From NCBI RefSeq assembly GCF_014898055.3, contig NW_023601433.1, positions 71,407,683 through 71,471,682 on the forward strand: DNA of 64,000 nt. The letters run 5' to 3'. Both the position numbers and the translations under genes were made by a program. Source of the DNA: Talpa occidentalis (Eukaryota; Chordata; Mammalia; Eulipotyphla; Talpidae). A model generated the notes under the pieces. It saw nothing but the letters and a program-made list of their open reading frames with translations. It was not told the origin of the DNA and made no database searches. This document shows, piece by piece, positions 1 to 12,429 of this stretch (positions within the stretch are counted from its first letter, which is position 1; each line of letters begins with the position of its first letter).

Positions 1-1971
1 TGGGTTCAGTCCTCTTAGCAATAGCTCAAGTGATGGATCAACATGAGGAGGAAATAGAAGAAAAGAAAAACCAGAAAAATGCAAGGCTATAAACCAAAAT
101 GCCTGAGGTATGCTAATAGAATATCAGTTTATAAAATATAAATTGTTTAGGCCAATTCTGGTTTAAACCAAAAGAATGAGCCAATGATTTAAATAATTTT
201 TAAAAAGAAATAAAAAAAATTTAAAAATTAAATAATTTTTAAAAAGAAATTTTTAAAAAGAAATCCATTCAAATATTGAATGGATTTGTACATCTTAAAA
301 TTCCCCAATTGTAACAAACATATTGGGATCTTCAAAGCCAGAGATGTCTTCCAGGCAGGTATTTATATTTTTGACAACTATAAAAAAGAAATGCAAGGCA
401 ACACTTTTTTTTTTTTTTTTTTAGTTTGAAACATGAGGATGACACTTCTGAACCAGGGGAAATGAGAAAGGAAGCACATTGTTAAATGATGGGAAAGCCT
501 GAGGAAAGGAGCTTATCTTGGTATTAAGATTACTGCAAAGATTGTACTTTGGAAGCTGTGAAATATTCTGCTTTATGTAACAAGATAATGAAGTGGCTTG
601 TGGCCAAGGCTGTCGTATGAGCAAAGAAACTAAACATGCACAGCACATGAGTCGTCAGAGGCCTATAAGAAAGAGGATGCCTGGGGAAGGAGGAAGTCGA
701 CAGTTACATAATCTTCCTGGAAGGAGGCTGAAAAATTATGTAGGTTCCTCTTTCTGAGTCCAGCTGTGAAGACTAACTCATCGTTCCACAAAGGCTGTTC
801 TACCAAGTGGGAAATAATAGTGCTGGGAAAAGTCTAAGTCATATAAACATGGGTAAAGGTTAGAAAAGAGATTAGCACAGCAGAAAATGAGACACTGACG
901 CATCTTCATGTGAAAGAGAATGAAGAGGAGAAAGGGCTGGGCATGAAGAGAAGTTCTTCACTGAGGCCTTGCACGTGGCTGACCTCATGAAAAAAATGGG
1001 CTTGCTTTTGTATTTTGACCAACTCTATAGCTCTTTCAAACTCAGTGGGGTGATGTTAAGCAATGTTTCATGTGTGTGGCTAGGTCAGGCCACCCAGGTG
1101 AAACTAAGATGGCACCCAGATTAATTAACAATGTACTAGAAGTTCTTAGAGAACAAAAGGACAGAACAGGACAAAAGCAAGTTCCTCCAGACTCTTCTTT
1201 TTATGAGTAGAGAATAAGCTGGGTGATAATTAGATCAACTTCTATTTGTAAATCACTTGTTTCTTAGACATAGACACATGCACACACAGCAACACATAAG
1301 AGGGAGACAGTCAGGGTCATTTCAGGCATTATATATGGACAAAACTCTCCTTAGCTAAGGAGACCCCAGTGAGCACAATGGCTGGGAGGCCCAACTGTAA
1401 GTTTGGAGGTAACTTCTTTCCCTTTCTACCTTGAACTAGGAATATCACCATCCCAGCTATGCTGCAGTTATATTTCTACAGATAATTATTTTAAGAGTGC
1501 TTAAAATGACAAATTGAAAATACCATGTTAATAAAAAAAAATCCAAATTTATAAATTTGTTCCTAAGCCTGAAATTTCAAGCCTTTAAAATCAGCACATT
1601 GGGGGCCTCCCTGGTGGCACAAGGGGTTAAGCACTGCACTATGAAGAAATCCACAGCCTCTGCAGCATGAGTTCGATCCCCGTCCAGCCAGGGAGCAACC
1701 CACATGGTGCAGCAGACCTCTCCTGTATTGCTAGCTGTTCCCCTCAGCAGTGTATTTCGGTCTGCCTGTTCTGTTTCCCACTCTGTCTCTGGTGAATCCT
1801 CTCACCCCTCAACCCCTCAAACCTCTGGCCTATGCCCCAGCTCTTGTATGCATAAATAAATAAATCTTAAAAAATAAATAAATAAAATCAGCACATTGAA
1901 AGACCCCTGCTCATAACCGGAGCAGCATCTCTGCCAGAGCAAGGACATCTAGGGTTTCCAGCCCCCCTTAC
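1..1971. other. GIT2 intron 18 (partial)
   Basis: No coding sequence was recognised on either strand. It holds an A-rich tract with tandem 'aatttttaaaaagaaa' units at about 185-265, a 19-bp T run at 404-422 and one SINE at 1602-1882. Confidence 0.8.
1602..1882 (+). mobile_element. tRNA-derived SINE 1 with 16-bp target duplication
   Basis: Head 'ggggcctccctggtggcaca', box B-like 'gttcgatccc', tail of 'aaataaataaatctt' repeats. It is flanked by a perfect direct repeat taaaatcagcacattg at 1586-1601 and 1883-1898, proving target-primed insertion. Confidence 0.95.
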
Positions 1972-2160
1972 CTGTCATGTTTATTTTCTTGGGCTGCTCT
2001 TAGGAGCTCCTGTATGTTTTTGGTGATCTGTTCAGTTTTCCGGATGACATCCTCAGTGCTGGGGAGGGTGGAGCTGGGGGCTGTGTGGGGTTCTGCTGTC
2101 TCTGGCACTGAGCCATCACCTTGCCACACCATGCTCCTCTGCCTCCCCTTCCTGCTTGAC
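1972..2160 (-). CDS. GIT2: GIT2 coding exon 18 (residues 605-667)
   Basis: 189 nt, with acceptor tgttcacag| and donor GACAG|GTAAGG. It encodes SSRKGRQRSMVWQGDGS, a Pro/Ser linker, then TEDVIRKTEQITKNIQELLR and AAQENKHD. This is the first helix of the C-terminal paxillin-binding bundle. About 92 further residues, judged from human, lie left of the window. Confidence 0.95.
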
Positions 2161-5100
2161 CTGTGAACATCAAGAATTGGCTGGATGCATGGTTGCTTCT
2201 TAGCTGAGTCTCTACTTCAAGGAGATGCTTCATATGTGTTTGCTAAATTCATAAGCAGGCTGCTTTTGTGGTTTCCTTCATCCTGTCTGGCAGGAGACTC
2301 AAGTAAGGCTGTTTCAGCAATAAGCAGCCACAGCTCACATGGAGGCCGTTTCATTCTGCCACGGGGCTAGAAATCATGCCTCTCGTAGGAAAAGTAAAGG
2401 TGGGGGAAAGTGGAGTGCAGGAAAAACAGAACAAAGGGGTTGTGAACAGAGAGGGTGATACATTGACATGTGTACAGCATGCTAGTTTGAGGAAAAAACA
2501 CCCCTGTGGCAATAGTGTGAGCTGAGAAGAGGTGTGAACTCTGAACCTATACCTCAAAACTTCAAGACCCTAAGGGTCTGAAAATAAGAGAAAAGGGGCA
2601 TCGGTTATAAACTGTTTTTCCTGACCACAGCATGCAAGGTCTTGGATTTAAGAGCCCAAACCCTGGTACATTTTTCCTGCAGATGTACCCCATATCATCT
2701 GGGTCCATGTCATTGGGAGTGTTGTCATAGTCACTTTCAGGTGTGCTGTTCTGCTTCTCCAGCCTGGATGCCTACAAGGGATAAAAGGTGACCCCCATTA
2801 GTTTAGAGCACAAATTACTTCTTGGGAGCCTTCCCCAGGAATCATTACCTTCACGCTCAGGTCTCATTTGGAACAAGAAACAACCCTTTTTTGAAAATTC
2901 AGTAAAAGATGAACAGTGGATCCAGAGGTTTCTTTCCTTCTTTGCACCATTTTCTTCTTAGCTCAGATGAACAGTCACAAACAGATCCTTGTGAACAGTC
3001 ACAAACTAGCACTGACATACAGGGCAAATCACCCACACTTAGTTCTCTAAGGAATATAGGGTTTAACTATAATGAGACCCATTTAAAAAGCAAATGAGCC
3101 AGCACATATACACCCACAGATGGTCAGCGGTGAAGGTTACCCGAAGGCTGTCTAGTCTAACGAGATAAAGGATCAAAAATGCAGGTGACACAATCAGGCT
3201 GTGAGTCAGGAAAACACAGGTCCAAGAACTTAGGTCCCATCCCCTATCTCCAATGCTCTAATCCTGGTACTCTGAGGATCACCTGCCACCACTCAAAACA
3301 TGTAAGGCTCTCCAAGAACTGGAGAGGGCTTGTCTAAGCCACACTAGTGAAGACTAGTCTTACTAATTTATTGTCACATGCCTGTGAACCAAAGTAGATT
3401 AACTCAGTGTGATACTAGGTTTCAAGCCACTTTTGTCATCCAAAACATCTTTTTCTTAAAATAGAAAGATTTGGTACAACTGTGGTGATTCAAAAATAGG
3501 TCAGAGATTCAAAAGAGGAATCTTAAAAATGTTTCCAGCATATGGCAGGACTCAGTACAGGAGCTTCCAGGGTGACAGAATTTGAAGGGATCTACATTCC
3601 TTGAATGTGGACTTGACAAGGACTGTGGTCATATTTAATAAAAATGATTTTCTCTCAGTATTTATTTTATCCATAATGTTTGACAATTTCTTTGTTAAGA
3701 ACAAAAATCAGAAGCTGATTCAAAACCTAAACTGATTACCTTGCAGATTACAAATATGAGCAATTTCTGGCTCTATTCCTTGAATTTAATCCAAATTAAC
3801 CAAAATATCTGACTAAGGAAATTTTACTGATGCTGCATTAAAATGTGGCTCAAGTTATAGTTGTAAATTAAGAACCTTGTTTTAGCATTCAGAGACTCTG
3901 TAATCCCACCAAAAGAATGGCAACTTTGGAGTAAGTCAGTTTAAGGAAGTCTACATAAAGTCTAATCATGCCTCTGACTTATAATGACACTCACCCTCTG
4001 AAGGCCCTGTGGAAATAAGGAAGGCAGCCAGCCTTCAGGTAGGAAAACACTCCTATTTATATCCTTGTGGCTTCTCTTTTTCCTCTTGCAGGGCAAAGAA
4101 ATCTCTTTCTCTCCTGAGCACTTTCACATTTCCTCCAAAACTCTGTTCTCATCATTTGCCCTCTCAAATTTATCAGGCAAATAATTTAAAATTTTGGCTT
4201 TGGAGTCATATAGTCTAAGTTCTATAAGTCTAAGTTCTATAAGTCTTGATTACACCTCCCACCAACATGCAGTTCTGTTTCACTTGCTGCCTTATTCTGA
4301 TCTGACTTTATGAATGGATCAGGGAGTCACTGCTATTGGAAGTCTAGATGGAAGACCAAAGACAGTGCAGGGAACAAAGAAAGCAGGCTCTTCCAGAGTT
4401 GATCTCAACACCCATTCAGCCCAGCCAAAAAACAAAAAAATCCACCCCATCTTACCTTTCACAGGAAATGTTTGACTAAACTTTAAATTCCTTTTCCTCT
4501 ATATACATACATTCACACACATATGGACAAATGTGTTTGCATGTGTCTACACACACACATACACAAATGGAATGTAAAAAAAAAACTTGCATTTAAACAA
4601 TTATTCTAGAAAATCCGTCCAGAGCTGTTCCAGTGGAAAAATCTAGAAAACAGAATTAAATCCAGAAAATTCCACATTTTTATAATGGATCTCTTTAGTT
4701 TCTTTGATGTAAGCTTGATAATTACAAATCAAATGCATTATGTCACAATGATGAAAAGTACCAAGTTTCATTTAAACATTTCAGAAGCATTAACAACTCA
4801 TATATCTAATAAAAGTACTCAGGAAATGTTTCTCAGGTACAGAAAACAGCGGATAGCAATAACCACCAGGGAAATCAGTTACTTATGTATTGAATCCTTC
4901 ATTGTTGTCAACAAAAGCTTAGTACAGGATTTCAAATTAGCTAGTATTTAATGAAAATTACTGTAATCATGCAGAGTTAAGATCTATTAGTTAAAAATGC
5001 TATTTTCTCAAAACTGTTAATAGAAAAGTTACCTTATAGCTGGTGCTGGTTCAGTTTATTTAATAGAATTGCAGTATTCTCTGAATACAAACACACCATG

Positions 5101-6450
5101 AAAAACTAAACTCCTGATAAACTTATCAGGAACAATCAGGATTATCAGTTTAAATGTCTTGACTGTTAATCATGTATAAAACCTTGAGCAAGCAGTTCTT
5201 GCAATGATATTCAAAACTACCCCCGACAAAAAAGTTTTACAATGATTTCACAATGGACAAAAAGAGGCTTGACTCTTATTAACAAAATTGCAAGTGAGAT
5301 ATTTTTGAATTGCCCCTTAATTTAATTATTATTAATAATTTAATATTATTATGCACATACTGCAGGTCAGTATCAGAACTGCGCAGAAGACTTTATCATA
5401 AACCAAGAATTCCTTTGAATTGCCACTTCAAAAGCACAGAAAAGAACCCCCAAATGCCTTTATGAGCCATATAGCACTGGCAGTGGGAAGGGACGATTCT
5501 CTACCCTTCCTGCTAATGAAGAGGGAATGGACAAGGTCCAGTACAAATTCTGCCTTGTCTGTAAACGTGGCCCCTCAATCACAGCCCAACTTCCCTCCTC
5601 TCACCTCAGTTACAACACCCTTTGGTTAAAAAAAAAAAAAGAGCCCGGACCTGAACACAGGTCTTCAGAGCCTGTGCTCTTTTCACAACCTACCCAGTCT
5701 GCCATCATGGAAGTACTTCTTAAATAGACTGTGACTCTGGGAACAGATGTCATCTAAGTCCCTATGACCCTTTAACTTACCAAAAGGTTGGGTATGGAGT
5801 AGGAGCTTCATAAATATTTGCTGCCTGGTCAGGTCCTTACCTGACTGTACAGGGAATATACGTCATATTTTAACAAAGGTGACCAACTACTAAAGTGAAC
5901 TATCATGACTGTTCTTCATAGTAGAACAGTCTATGCCTCAAATGCTGCCCTGTTACAATCCAGAAGTGGAGACAGGGACTGCAAAACCTTGTTCTGTCAA
6001 GTCTGGTGCTGATATTTACTGTGTCGGGAGGTTAAAAAAAAAAAAACTAAAAAGCATGATCTCTTAGTACTTCTGTTAATCCAAATACACTAGTTTTAAC
6101 CTGGTAACTGTGGCTCTGTAGAAATTTGACAGATTTGACCTATTACAATATTTAACCAGCAGCCAGCTAATTTTCTGATTATTTAAAGACAGTATATTCA
6201 TAATTAATGCTACAGCGTGAATTGTGAACTTTGTTAAATATTATGTGAAACTGAGCAAGGTGGAGTTAGACACAAAAGAGGCCACCTCCTACAGACATGC
6301 ATGTGTGCATGTGTGTGAGACACCAGAAGGGAAGCGCTGCCTCATGCAGGACAGAGGGCAGTTAGGGAGGGACAGGAGGCCAGGAGAAGCACAAAGCGCC
6401 AGGAGCACTGCCCATCTTCCAGAGAGCAGACCGGTCAGAATGTACTTAAC
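2161..6450. other. GIT2 introns 17 and 16 (exon 17 excepted)
   Basis: AT-rich single-copy sequence. The only structure seen is a tandem duplication of 'tctaagttctataag' near 4213-4246, a short CA-rich tract at about 4545-4566 and short A runs. No transposon or second gene was recognised in about 4.2 kb. Confidence 0.65.
2689..2771 (-). CDS. GIT2: GIT2 coding exon 17 (residues 578-604) with a weak donor
   Basis: 83 nt, with acceptor cccttgtag| and donor ATGGG|GTACAT. It encodes ASRLEKQNSTPESDYDNTPN then DMDPDDM plus two bases. The donor is set by the exact frame join to exon 18 (GG|G then SSRKGRQRSMVW). Its +3 to +6 bases fit the consensus poorly, so the exon may be alternatively used or its end alternatively placed. 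Confidence 0.88.
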
Positions 6451-6540
6451 CCTTCTGGCGCTTTCGTCCCTGGACCAGGAGAGTGTGGAGGGGAAGGAAG
6501 GCAGAGATGAAGAGGAGGTCACAAGCGCACTCCTCCCGAT
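6451..6540 (-). CDS. GIT2: GIT2 coding exon 16 (30-residue in-frame cassette, residues 548-577)
   Basis: 90 nt, phase 0 on both sides, with acceptor ccttctag| and a mediocre donor AAGG|GTTAAG. It encodes IGRSALVTSSSSLPSFPSTL then SWSRDESARR, a Ser-rich segment. The length and phase fit a skippable cassette. Confidence 0.94.
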
Positions 6541-8118
6541 CTAGAAGGGGAAAAAGAAACACACTCGGGAAAATACAAAACAAACAAAAACCCCACCAAC
6601 ACCTATCCTGGCTTCACCCAGGTTTCCCAGTAAAAGAATTCTAAAAAGCAACTCACTACATGAGATCATTGCTGAGATTTCTGTGACAGCCAGGTGAGCT
6701 GTCATGCTAGCTGAGTAGATTCCCAGAGATATTTAATCTCTTAGTGAAATGCCTCCCGTCAATTACCTGGAATTTATAGGCTACTTTTCTATAAGGGAAA
6801 AGATAATACCTAGCATAACTTACCAAATTCATCAAAAGCTTTTTTAATAGATAGCCTAAAATTAATACTTTTTTTGCGAGCAGGACTGGTAATATGAAAT
6901 GAGGAACGTTATGACTAAAAGTTGATATTTGTTATATGTTAACAATCTATTCTTTAATACAGATGATACAGACCTGTAATAACTTGACATACTTATTGAC
7001 ATCTGTACATTCTAAATGTTTCTAAAATAAAAAGGTACACTATGAAAACTAACAAAGTTTGCTTTTGTTAAATTTTGTTGTTATACAAAAGTAAGACAAT
7101 CCAATGGTATCACCATTACAAAAATATATCAAATAAATTGCCTTAGAATGTTTAGTAAAAACAGCTTAAAAAGTAATAACATTGTAATTTTACCGTACAA
7201 AAGTTTGACAAAATTAAAATAGGGTTTAATTTACCAGATCATAGCCTTTACTTTGCATTTACTCAGATTTTTTTGGAAATGCCTATAAAACTTGACTGAA
7301 GAAACAATGACATTGACATTCAAAGAAATATTACTCTGAAAAAACATCATGTAAGTTCAAAATGTCTGTAACATTCTTTCAAAACATAGGTGTTAAACAT
7401 TAATTCAAAAGAAATATATTTGAAAACTTTCCAATATAATACGTATCTTCCTGTAAATTAAGACTGTTAGCATCCCAGTACAGAATACAATTTTTAGAAT
7501 ACAACACTTTTAAAGCCAATGTAGAGTTTTACATCCCTCTTATTCTTATGAAATAATAAAGTAACACTTTCCCTGGAGAGGAGGAGGGGGATGCAGAAGC
7601 TAAGCAGACATGCTGACCACATGGAAAGGCTGTGGAAGCCTAGAGGCTTCTAGACTAAACCTGCAAGCCCAGGCCACAGAGACACCTGCTCAATTGTAAG
7701 GAGCAGAAAAGGTTATCTAGAATTCTAAGGGTTCCAGTCCTTAAGGGGCAACTATACCTCTCCCTTAAAGAGGACAACACAAGGTGGTGACCTTAACTAT
7801 CTGTTTTTTATTTATTTTTTTTTCTCAAAGACGTTTGTTACCAGAAAAAGTTCCAATACTGGCTGACTGGGAAAGATATTGCAGATACAGTGAAGAAAAA
7901 GAACCCCGAACTTTGTTGGAACACTTTGGAAATGGCCCTGTGTCTGAAATACTGCAAGCCTCTGTCAACACGTTAATACAACAAATACAAGGACAAGTCT
8001 CACAGCCAGATTTGGTTAAGTCAGAGAAGTAGGGGTGAGGGACTGGCAGGTTCAGAAGAGTTGCAACAGTCAGGCTGGACAGAAAGTGAACAGTGGAAGT
8101 GCCAGTGGTGTTACTTAC
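6541..8118. other. GIT2 intron 15
   Basis: AT-rich and free of recognisable repeats. Its proximal part, 7825-8118, is open in one frame on each strand; the plus-strand frame is listed separately. Confidence 0.65.
7829..8032 (+). CDS. Unassigned protein-like ORF antisense to GIT2 intron 15 (doubtful)
   Basis: A plus-strand open frame of about 68 codons follows a pyrimidine-rich tract ending in ctcaaag, which resembles a 3' splice site. It reads RRLLPEKVPILADWERYC, then charged and helical sequence ending near SQPDLVKSEK, then stops with TAG at 8030-8032. The composition looks like real protein (Trp, Tyr, Cys and balanced charge), but I recognise no family, and there is no initiator in good context, no poly(A) tract and no neighbouring exon. 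A G|GTTAAGT near 8008 could act as a donor. It may be a decayed retrocopy, an orphan exon or chance. Confidence 0.2.
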   Translation, partial: RRLLPEKVPILADWERYCRYSEEKEPRTLLEHFGNGPVSEILQASVNTLIQQIQGQVSQPDLVKSEK

Positions 8119-8367
8119 GTGTGCAGGGAAAGGCTGGAGTCTTGTCCTGCTCTCTTCAGGGTGGTCCACTTCTCCCAGTGGGAGATATGGTTTCTGACCT
8201 GATCCCGTCTCGTACATGGACATGGGCCTACTGCCCCGGGCAGATGGACGTCGCTTTAAGGAAGAGTGGTTGGAAGTATCTGTGTACTCAGAACCAGTTT
8301 GCACCTGATATAAATTGGTTGTGGACTGTTTCCTGAGGTTCGAATTTTCACTCTGGAGTGTTTGAAG
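8119..8367 (-). CDS. GIT2: GIT2 coding exon 15 (residues 465-547)
   Basis: 249 nt (83 codons, phase 0 on both sides), with acceptor ctttcag| and donor CACAC|GTAAGT. It starts with LQTLQSENSNLRKQ, completing the leucine-zipper-like coiled coil, followed by a Ser/Arg-rich linker with HSSLKRRPSARGSRPMSMYE, a dense run of potential basophilic-kinase sites. Unspliced read-through into the following intron stays open for about 98 further codons, down to about 7825. Confidence 0.96.
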
Positions 8368-11300
8368 CTGAAAGAAATGTTTGGCAGTGGGACTGTGTTT
8401 TTCCACAGCAAGCAGAGAAAGTAAACACATACAATTACCAGCTTTAAACAATAAGAACAACAGCTAGCTGGGTTGTAAGTAAAAGGCAACTACAAACACA
8501 AACTCTCTTCTGGAGTGAGCGAAACACAATCAACTTACTTCATCACTTAAGCAAACTGAATAGTTTAATTTCTGGAAAAACTGCAGTTTGGGCTTTTTAA
8601 AAACAAAATGTACAATTACTTAAGAATTGGTCATGGGAAATGTCAACAGGCAAGCTGTCCTCTTAAGAATTATTTTAAGGTTGCTTCAAGCAAGAGCTTG
8701 AGATCATTAAAAAATACTTAGGTAACTTGCTTTTCAAACGAACACTAAGCAATTTATTTGCAAATGCCAAAAATGCCAGCAGACACCATGGAAGCAGCAC
8801 AAAGATAACTAGAGTTGCTTTGCAAAGCAAGAAAAAGAGTGAAATTCAGCTTATGAAAAATCAGATCAGCTACTGCTCCCCAAAAAGCCAACAAGAAAAA
8901 TTATTATCAACATGTTTTTATTATATAATACTCTTGACATCAAACAATTTAGCACTTTAAAAAAATAGAGGGAACTGAACAATGTAAGTATGCTATATTA
9001 ATATAACATGAAGACAACTGGAGACCTATGAACTATGTTAACATCTTCAGCTGAACGCTCAACGTAGCACACTTGCGTCCCTCTGGCGATCAGTCAACTT
9101 TCAGCCAGGACTGGAATATCTGGCCTTTCTCTCCTTTGACTTTGTCACCCAAAATGTGACCACGGAGGTGTCAGCTTTAACCACGCTAATACGTCTGGCA
9201 CCACCCCATTATAATTAGAGGCTGTCACCCGGAGACCCTGAATGCTCTTTCCACTCCTCACATGCAGGCTGCTTCATGGTGTTGGATGAATTAGTTAAGG
9301 GATCAGCAAGGAATCGGGTTACTCTTTAGTGGCTGGCATTTTAAACACAATTTAACTGAGTCCAGTTTGCAGTGTCTTTCCCCTCTGGTGCTGCTTCATC
9401 TTCCATGATATTTTATAAGCTGGGTGTGTATGAGTTCAGCTCTCTACTCTCTGACAGAGATTGCAAAATCTGACCAAATTCCCCACCATGGCCAAGCTTT
9501 TAGTCCACAAGCAACCAGAAGACCATTACTCTTTCAATAGCAAACACATTCAATGTTAGGAGTTACTTTCAATTTCTATTCAGAAAGCACCGATGTGTGA
9601 AAAATACACCAATAGTAGCTGCTCCTCTTCATTAATTAGCATCCTTTCCAAGCAACTGTTAAATGTGAAAGATCAGATATAAATCATGCTACTTTGTCAA
9701 CTACATAGGTATCTATAAACAACCTGATTTTGAAATAAAATCAATGCATCTTTGCTAAAATAAACAAGTTCTACACACTTTACATTAAAAGTGCCAAAGT
9801 TTTGTGACACTGTGCTTACTGCCTCTTCCAAGAAATACCCTCTTTCGCAGTTTTCTCCAAGAGTGATCCATTAAGGAATAAAAGACGGGCTTTCTTTTAT
9901 GTACAATGCTCTTATCAAAAAGAACAGCTGTCCAGTGACAAGCAGTCACTGAAAAGTCCTACATTCCAGGATACACACAGGCATGAGGTGACTGCCAAAA
10001 CTATTTATTAAGGAAACCCTTGTCTCGAAGTGAAAAGGTCACGGTCCAAAGGGCAGGGAGCTAACCGACACAGACCTCTCAAGGAAGGGCTGGCAAACCT
10101 AGCCATACATTTGTCTGGCTATGTAAAAATCTTTTTATGCCTCTAAAACATCAGCCTGGATTTTGTTTGAATGTGTTTTGATGAGCACAATTTCCTGGTC
10201 TCAATTTTTAAAAATTCTGGTATGCTGTAATTAGAGATATTCTCAGATAAATTTGAATGATGCTTCTAATACAAACTTTTTTGTCCAGAAAGAGTACAAC
10301 AGGGAATGAGAAGTCATAGTTTAACAGCAGTTAATAAATAATCAAAAGCATTTCTAAGAATTGAGGAGATAATCCACAAACAATGGCAAATAATTTCACT
10401 CTGCATTTCTTAAAAAAGCTTGAGACATTTGTTTTCAGAGATACACGGTTATCTCTGGCAACTTCTAGAAATACTAAAAGGAGCATTACAGAATCAAAAA
10501 GGTGATGCTTAGCAGATTAATTACAATGGCACAGTCAGCATATGTCAGAAAAAGTCACCTCAACTAATATATTAGTTCAATTAAGGGGACAAACTATAAT
10601 CCATTAAATAAAAGACGTTTTATAAACGACAGAGGAAGTGCAAACCCTGTATGGTACAGCAAAAGGGGTCTTTGTCTTGCTCATGGCTGTACACTGGTCC
10701 CAGATAGGGATAAAATGCTACAGAACAAGTATTTGATCAAAATCTGATTTATCTTCAGGCATTCTTGTTCACCTCAGTTATACATATTATAGTCATTTAT
10801 CTCAGCTCTCAAAAATGATGGAGAACTCAACACCAAAAGAATCCTAGGCCAAACCACAGGCGAGGTGCACTGCTGTAATTACTTCCCTGACAGCTTCTTT
10901 TTAGTTCTCCTGCCTTCTTCCAGGAAGTATCATTGAGAAGGGCCCACACACCAATAAAATGAATGATGTCCTGTTCTTGGTAATAACTCTGAAATGTTAC
11001 CGAGTATGAAGACATAGACATTATACTGTTTTGTTTCTGTTTAAGGGAAATATACAAAATCTCATGTTTGTAAATTCTTGGGCAGAATTGAGAATTTTTC
11101 AACTTCTTTTTCTTAGCATTCCCGTAACGAATTATACACATATAGGGATAGGATAGAATGTTACAGAACATCCTATTAAGCATATTTTTTGCTATTACTA
11201 ATAATAGTAAGCATATTCTTTGCTATTACTATTGCCATGCTCTTTTTAGGAATTAATGTATTCATGTATTTCTGACTCATAAATCAGTGAATGACAAAAT

Positions 11301-11996
11301 GCTAGCAAAAAGGATAGTTTCTTACTAGTTCTTGCCACTGCACATGAAATGCTTTTTTATATTTATTGAGAACCTACTCTGTGGCAGACCCTGCTCTGGG
11401 CTCTGAGGATATCACAAATTAGTGGTAAGTACTGGCGAAAAAGAAAGCAGGGATATGGACAGGGTAGCCAAGGTAGTGGTAGTGATGGGTAACAATTTAG
11501 AATAAATGTGAAGAGGGAGAACACCCCTTGCATGGCATCGGGGTTAGGGAAGGGTGTATAGGGGAGCTGGAATGCTGCCAAACACATCCACCTGTCCAGG
11601 GTTTTTGTCTGTCTTCATGGTGAGATTACGCTTTAGAACCAGCAGTAGAAGAGTCTCACCCATGGAGAGGTATCCAGGTTCCCAGGAAGCACAGAATAAT
11701 TCAAGTATTACTACAACTGACACAAACAATAGGTTGTTATATTTCTCCTACTTGGGAAACTTCCTCCGGATTTAATTCTAATCAAAGCTATTTCATTTGA
11801 AATATCCAAATACATACTGCTTCCAAAAAGACAGCTTGGCCCAAAGACTTTTAGAGGTCTATCAAAAGTACAACTGTTTTTTGTTTTTTTGTTGTTTTTT
11901 GTTTTTTTCATTCTGATCACAAGCATTGCGCCTGGGATTCTTCCTTATACTATGGGGTTAAAGAGTCAATTATCCTGGCATTTATTAACATGTTAC
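8368..11996. other. GIT2 intron 14
   Basis: About 3.6 kb with no young transposon. It includes a near-duplicate 'aagcatat(t)tttgctattacta' at 11175-11235 and a probable minus-strand L2 remnant at about 11355-11500. The rest is unrecognised AT-rich sequence. Confidence 0.65.
11355..11500 (-). mobile_element. L2 LINE 3'-end remnant
   Basis: It carries a degraded form of the L2 3' end in antisense: 'tttattgagaacctactctg', then 'ggcagaccctgctctgggctc' with substitutions. It is ancient, and the boundaries are approximate. Confidence 0.5.
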
Positions 11997-12146
11997 CTTT
12001 TTCTGCATAATTCTCAGCTCGTCACTCAAGTTGTTATTCACCTTCATTAGCTGTTGTATCTTGGCCTCAGAAGCCACTAGAGCGTTTTTGACCTCCATAA
12101 ATTCCTGTACAGTGACTGGTCCATCTGATAAATCTGAATCTAGGCT
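11997..12146 (-). CDS. GIT2: GIT2 coding exon 14 (50-residue in-frame cassette, residues 415-464, coiled coil)
   Basis: 150 nt, phase 0 on both sides, with acceptor tttttag| and donor AAAAG|GTAACA. It encodes SLDSDLSDGPVTVQEFMEVK and a heptad-like run (KNALVASEAKIQQLMKVNNN) that begins the dimerising coiled coil. GIT2 is known for extensive alternative splicing, and an exon that removes exactly 50 residues is a natural cassette. Confidence 0.96.
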
Positions 12147-12429
12147 CTAAAAATAAATTGGGGAAAATGTTCACAATCTGAGATGATAACATTCAAGACT
12201 GACAGCTAAAGAATTTCAAATTCTGATCATGCCAGCTGGATTGCAAAGTTAATCAAACCAAATAAAGGCTTCTGAGAGTAAAACAAAACTAAAACATAAA
12301 GGTAGGATTACTACAATATATTTGAAAATTTTTAAAGGCACTATTTTCTAAGAGATTAGACAGTGGGGCTGAAAATCTACTTTGAAATTGACTAAATGCA
12401 TTTGTCTTATCTAGCTTTCTCTTGATCAT

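Noticed and set aside
1602..1882. Possible tRNA genes, from A/B-box motifs in SINEs
   Set aside because: Box B is present but the rest cannot fold as a tRNA, and all copies have A-rich tails and target duplications.
1..1971. The final GIT2 exons or the neighbouring TCHP gene
   Set aside because: I searched both strands for the remaining GIT2 C-terminal residues and for trichoplein-like coiled coil and found neither; the window ends inside intron 18.
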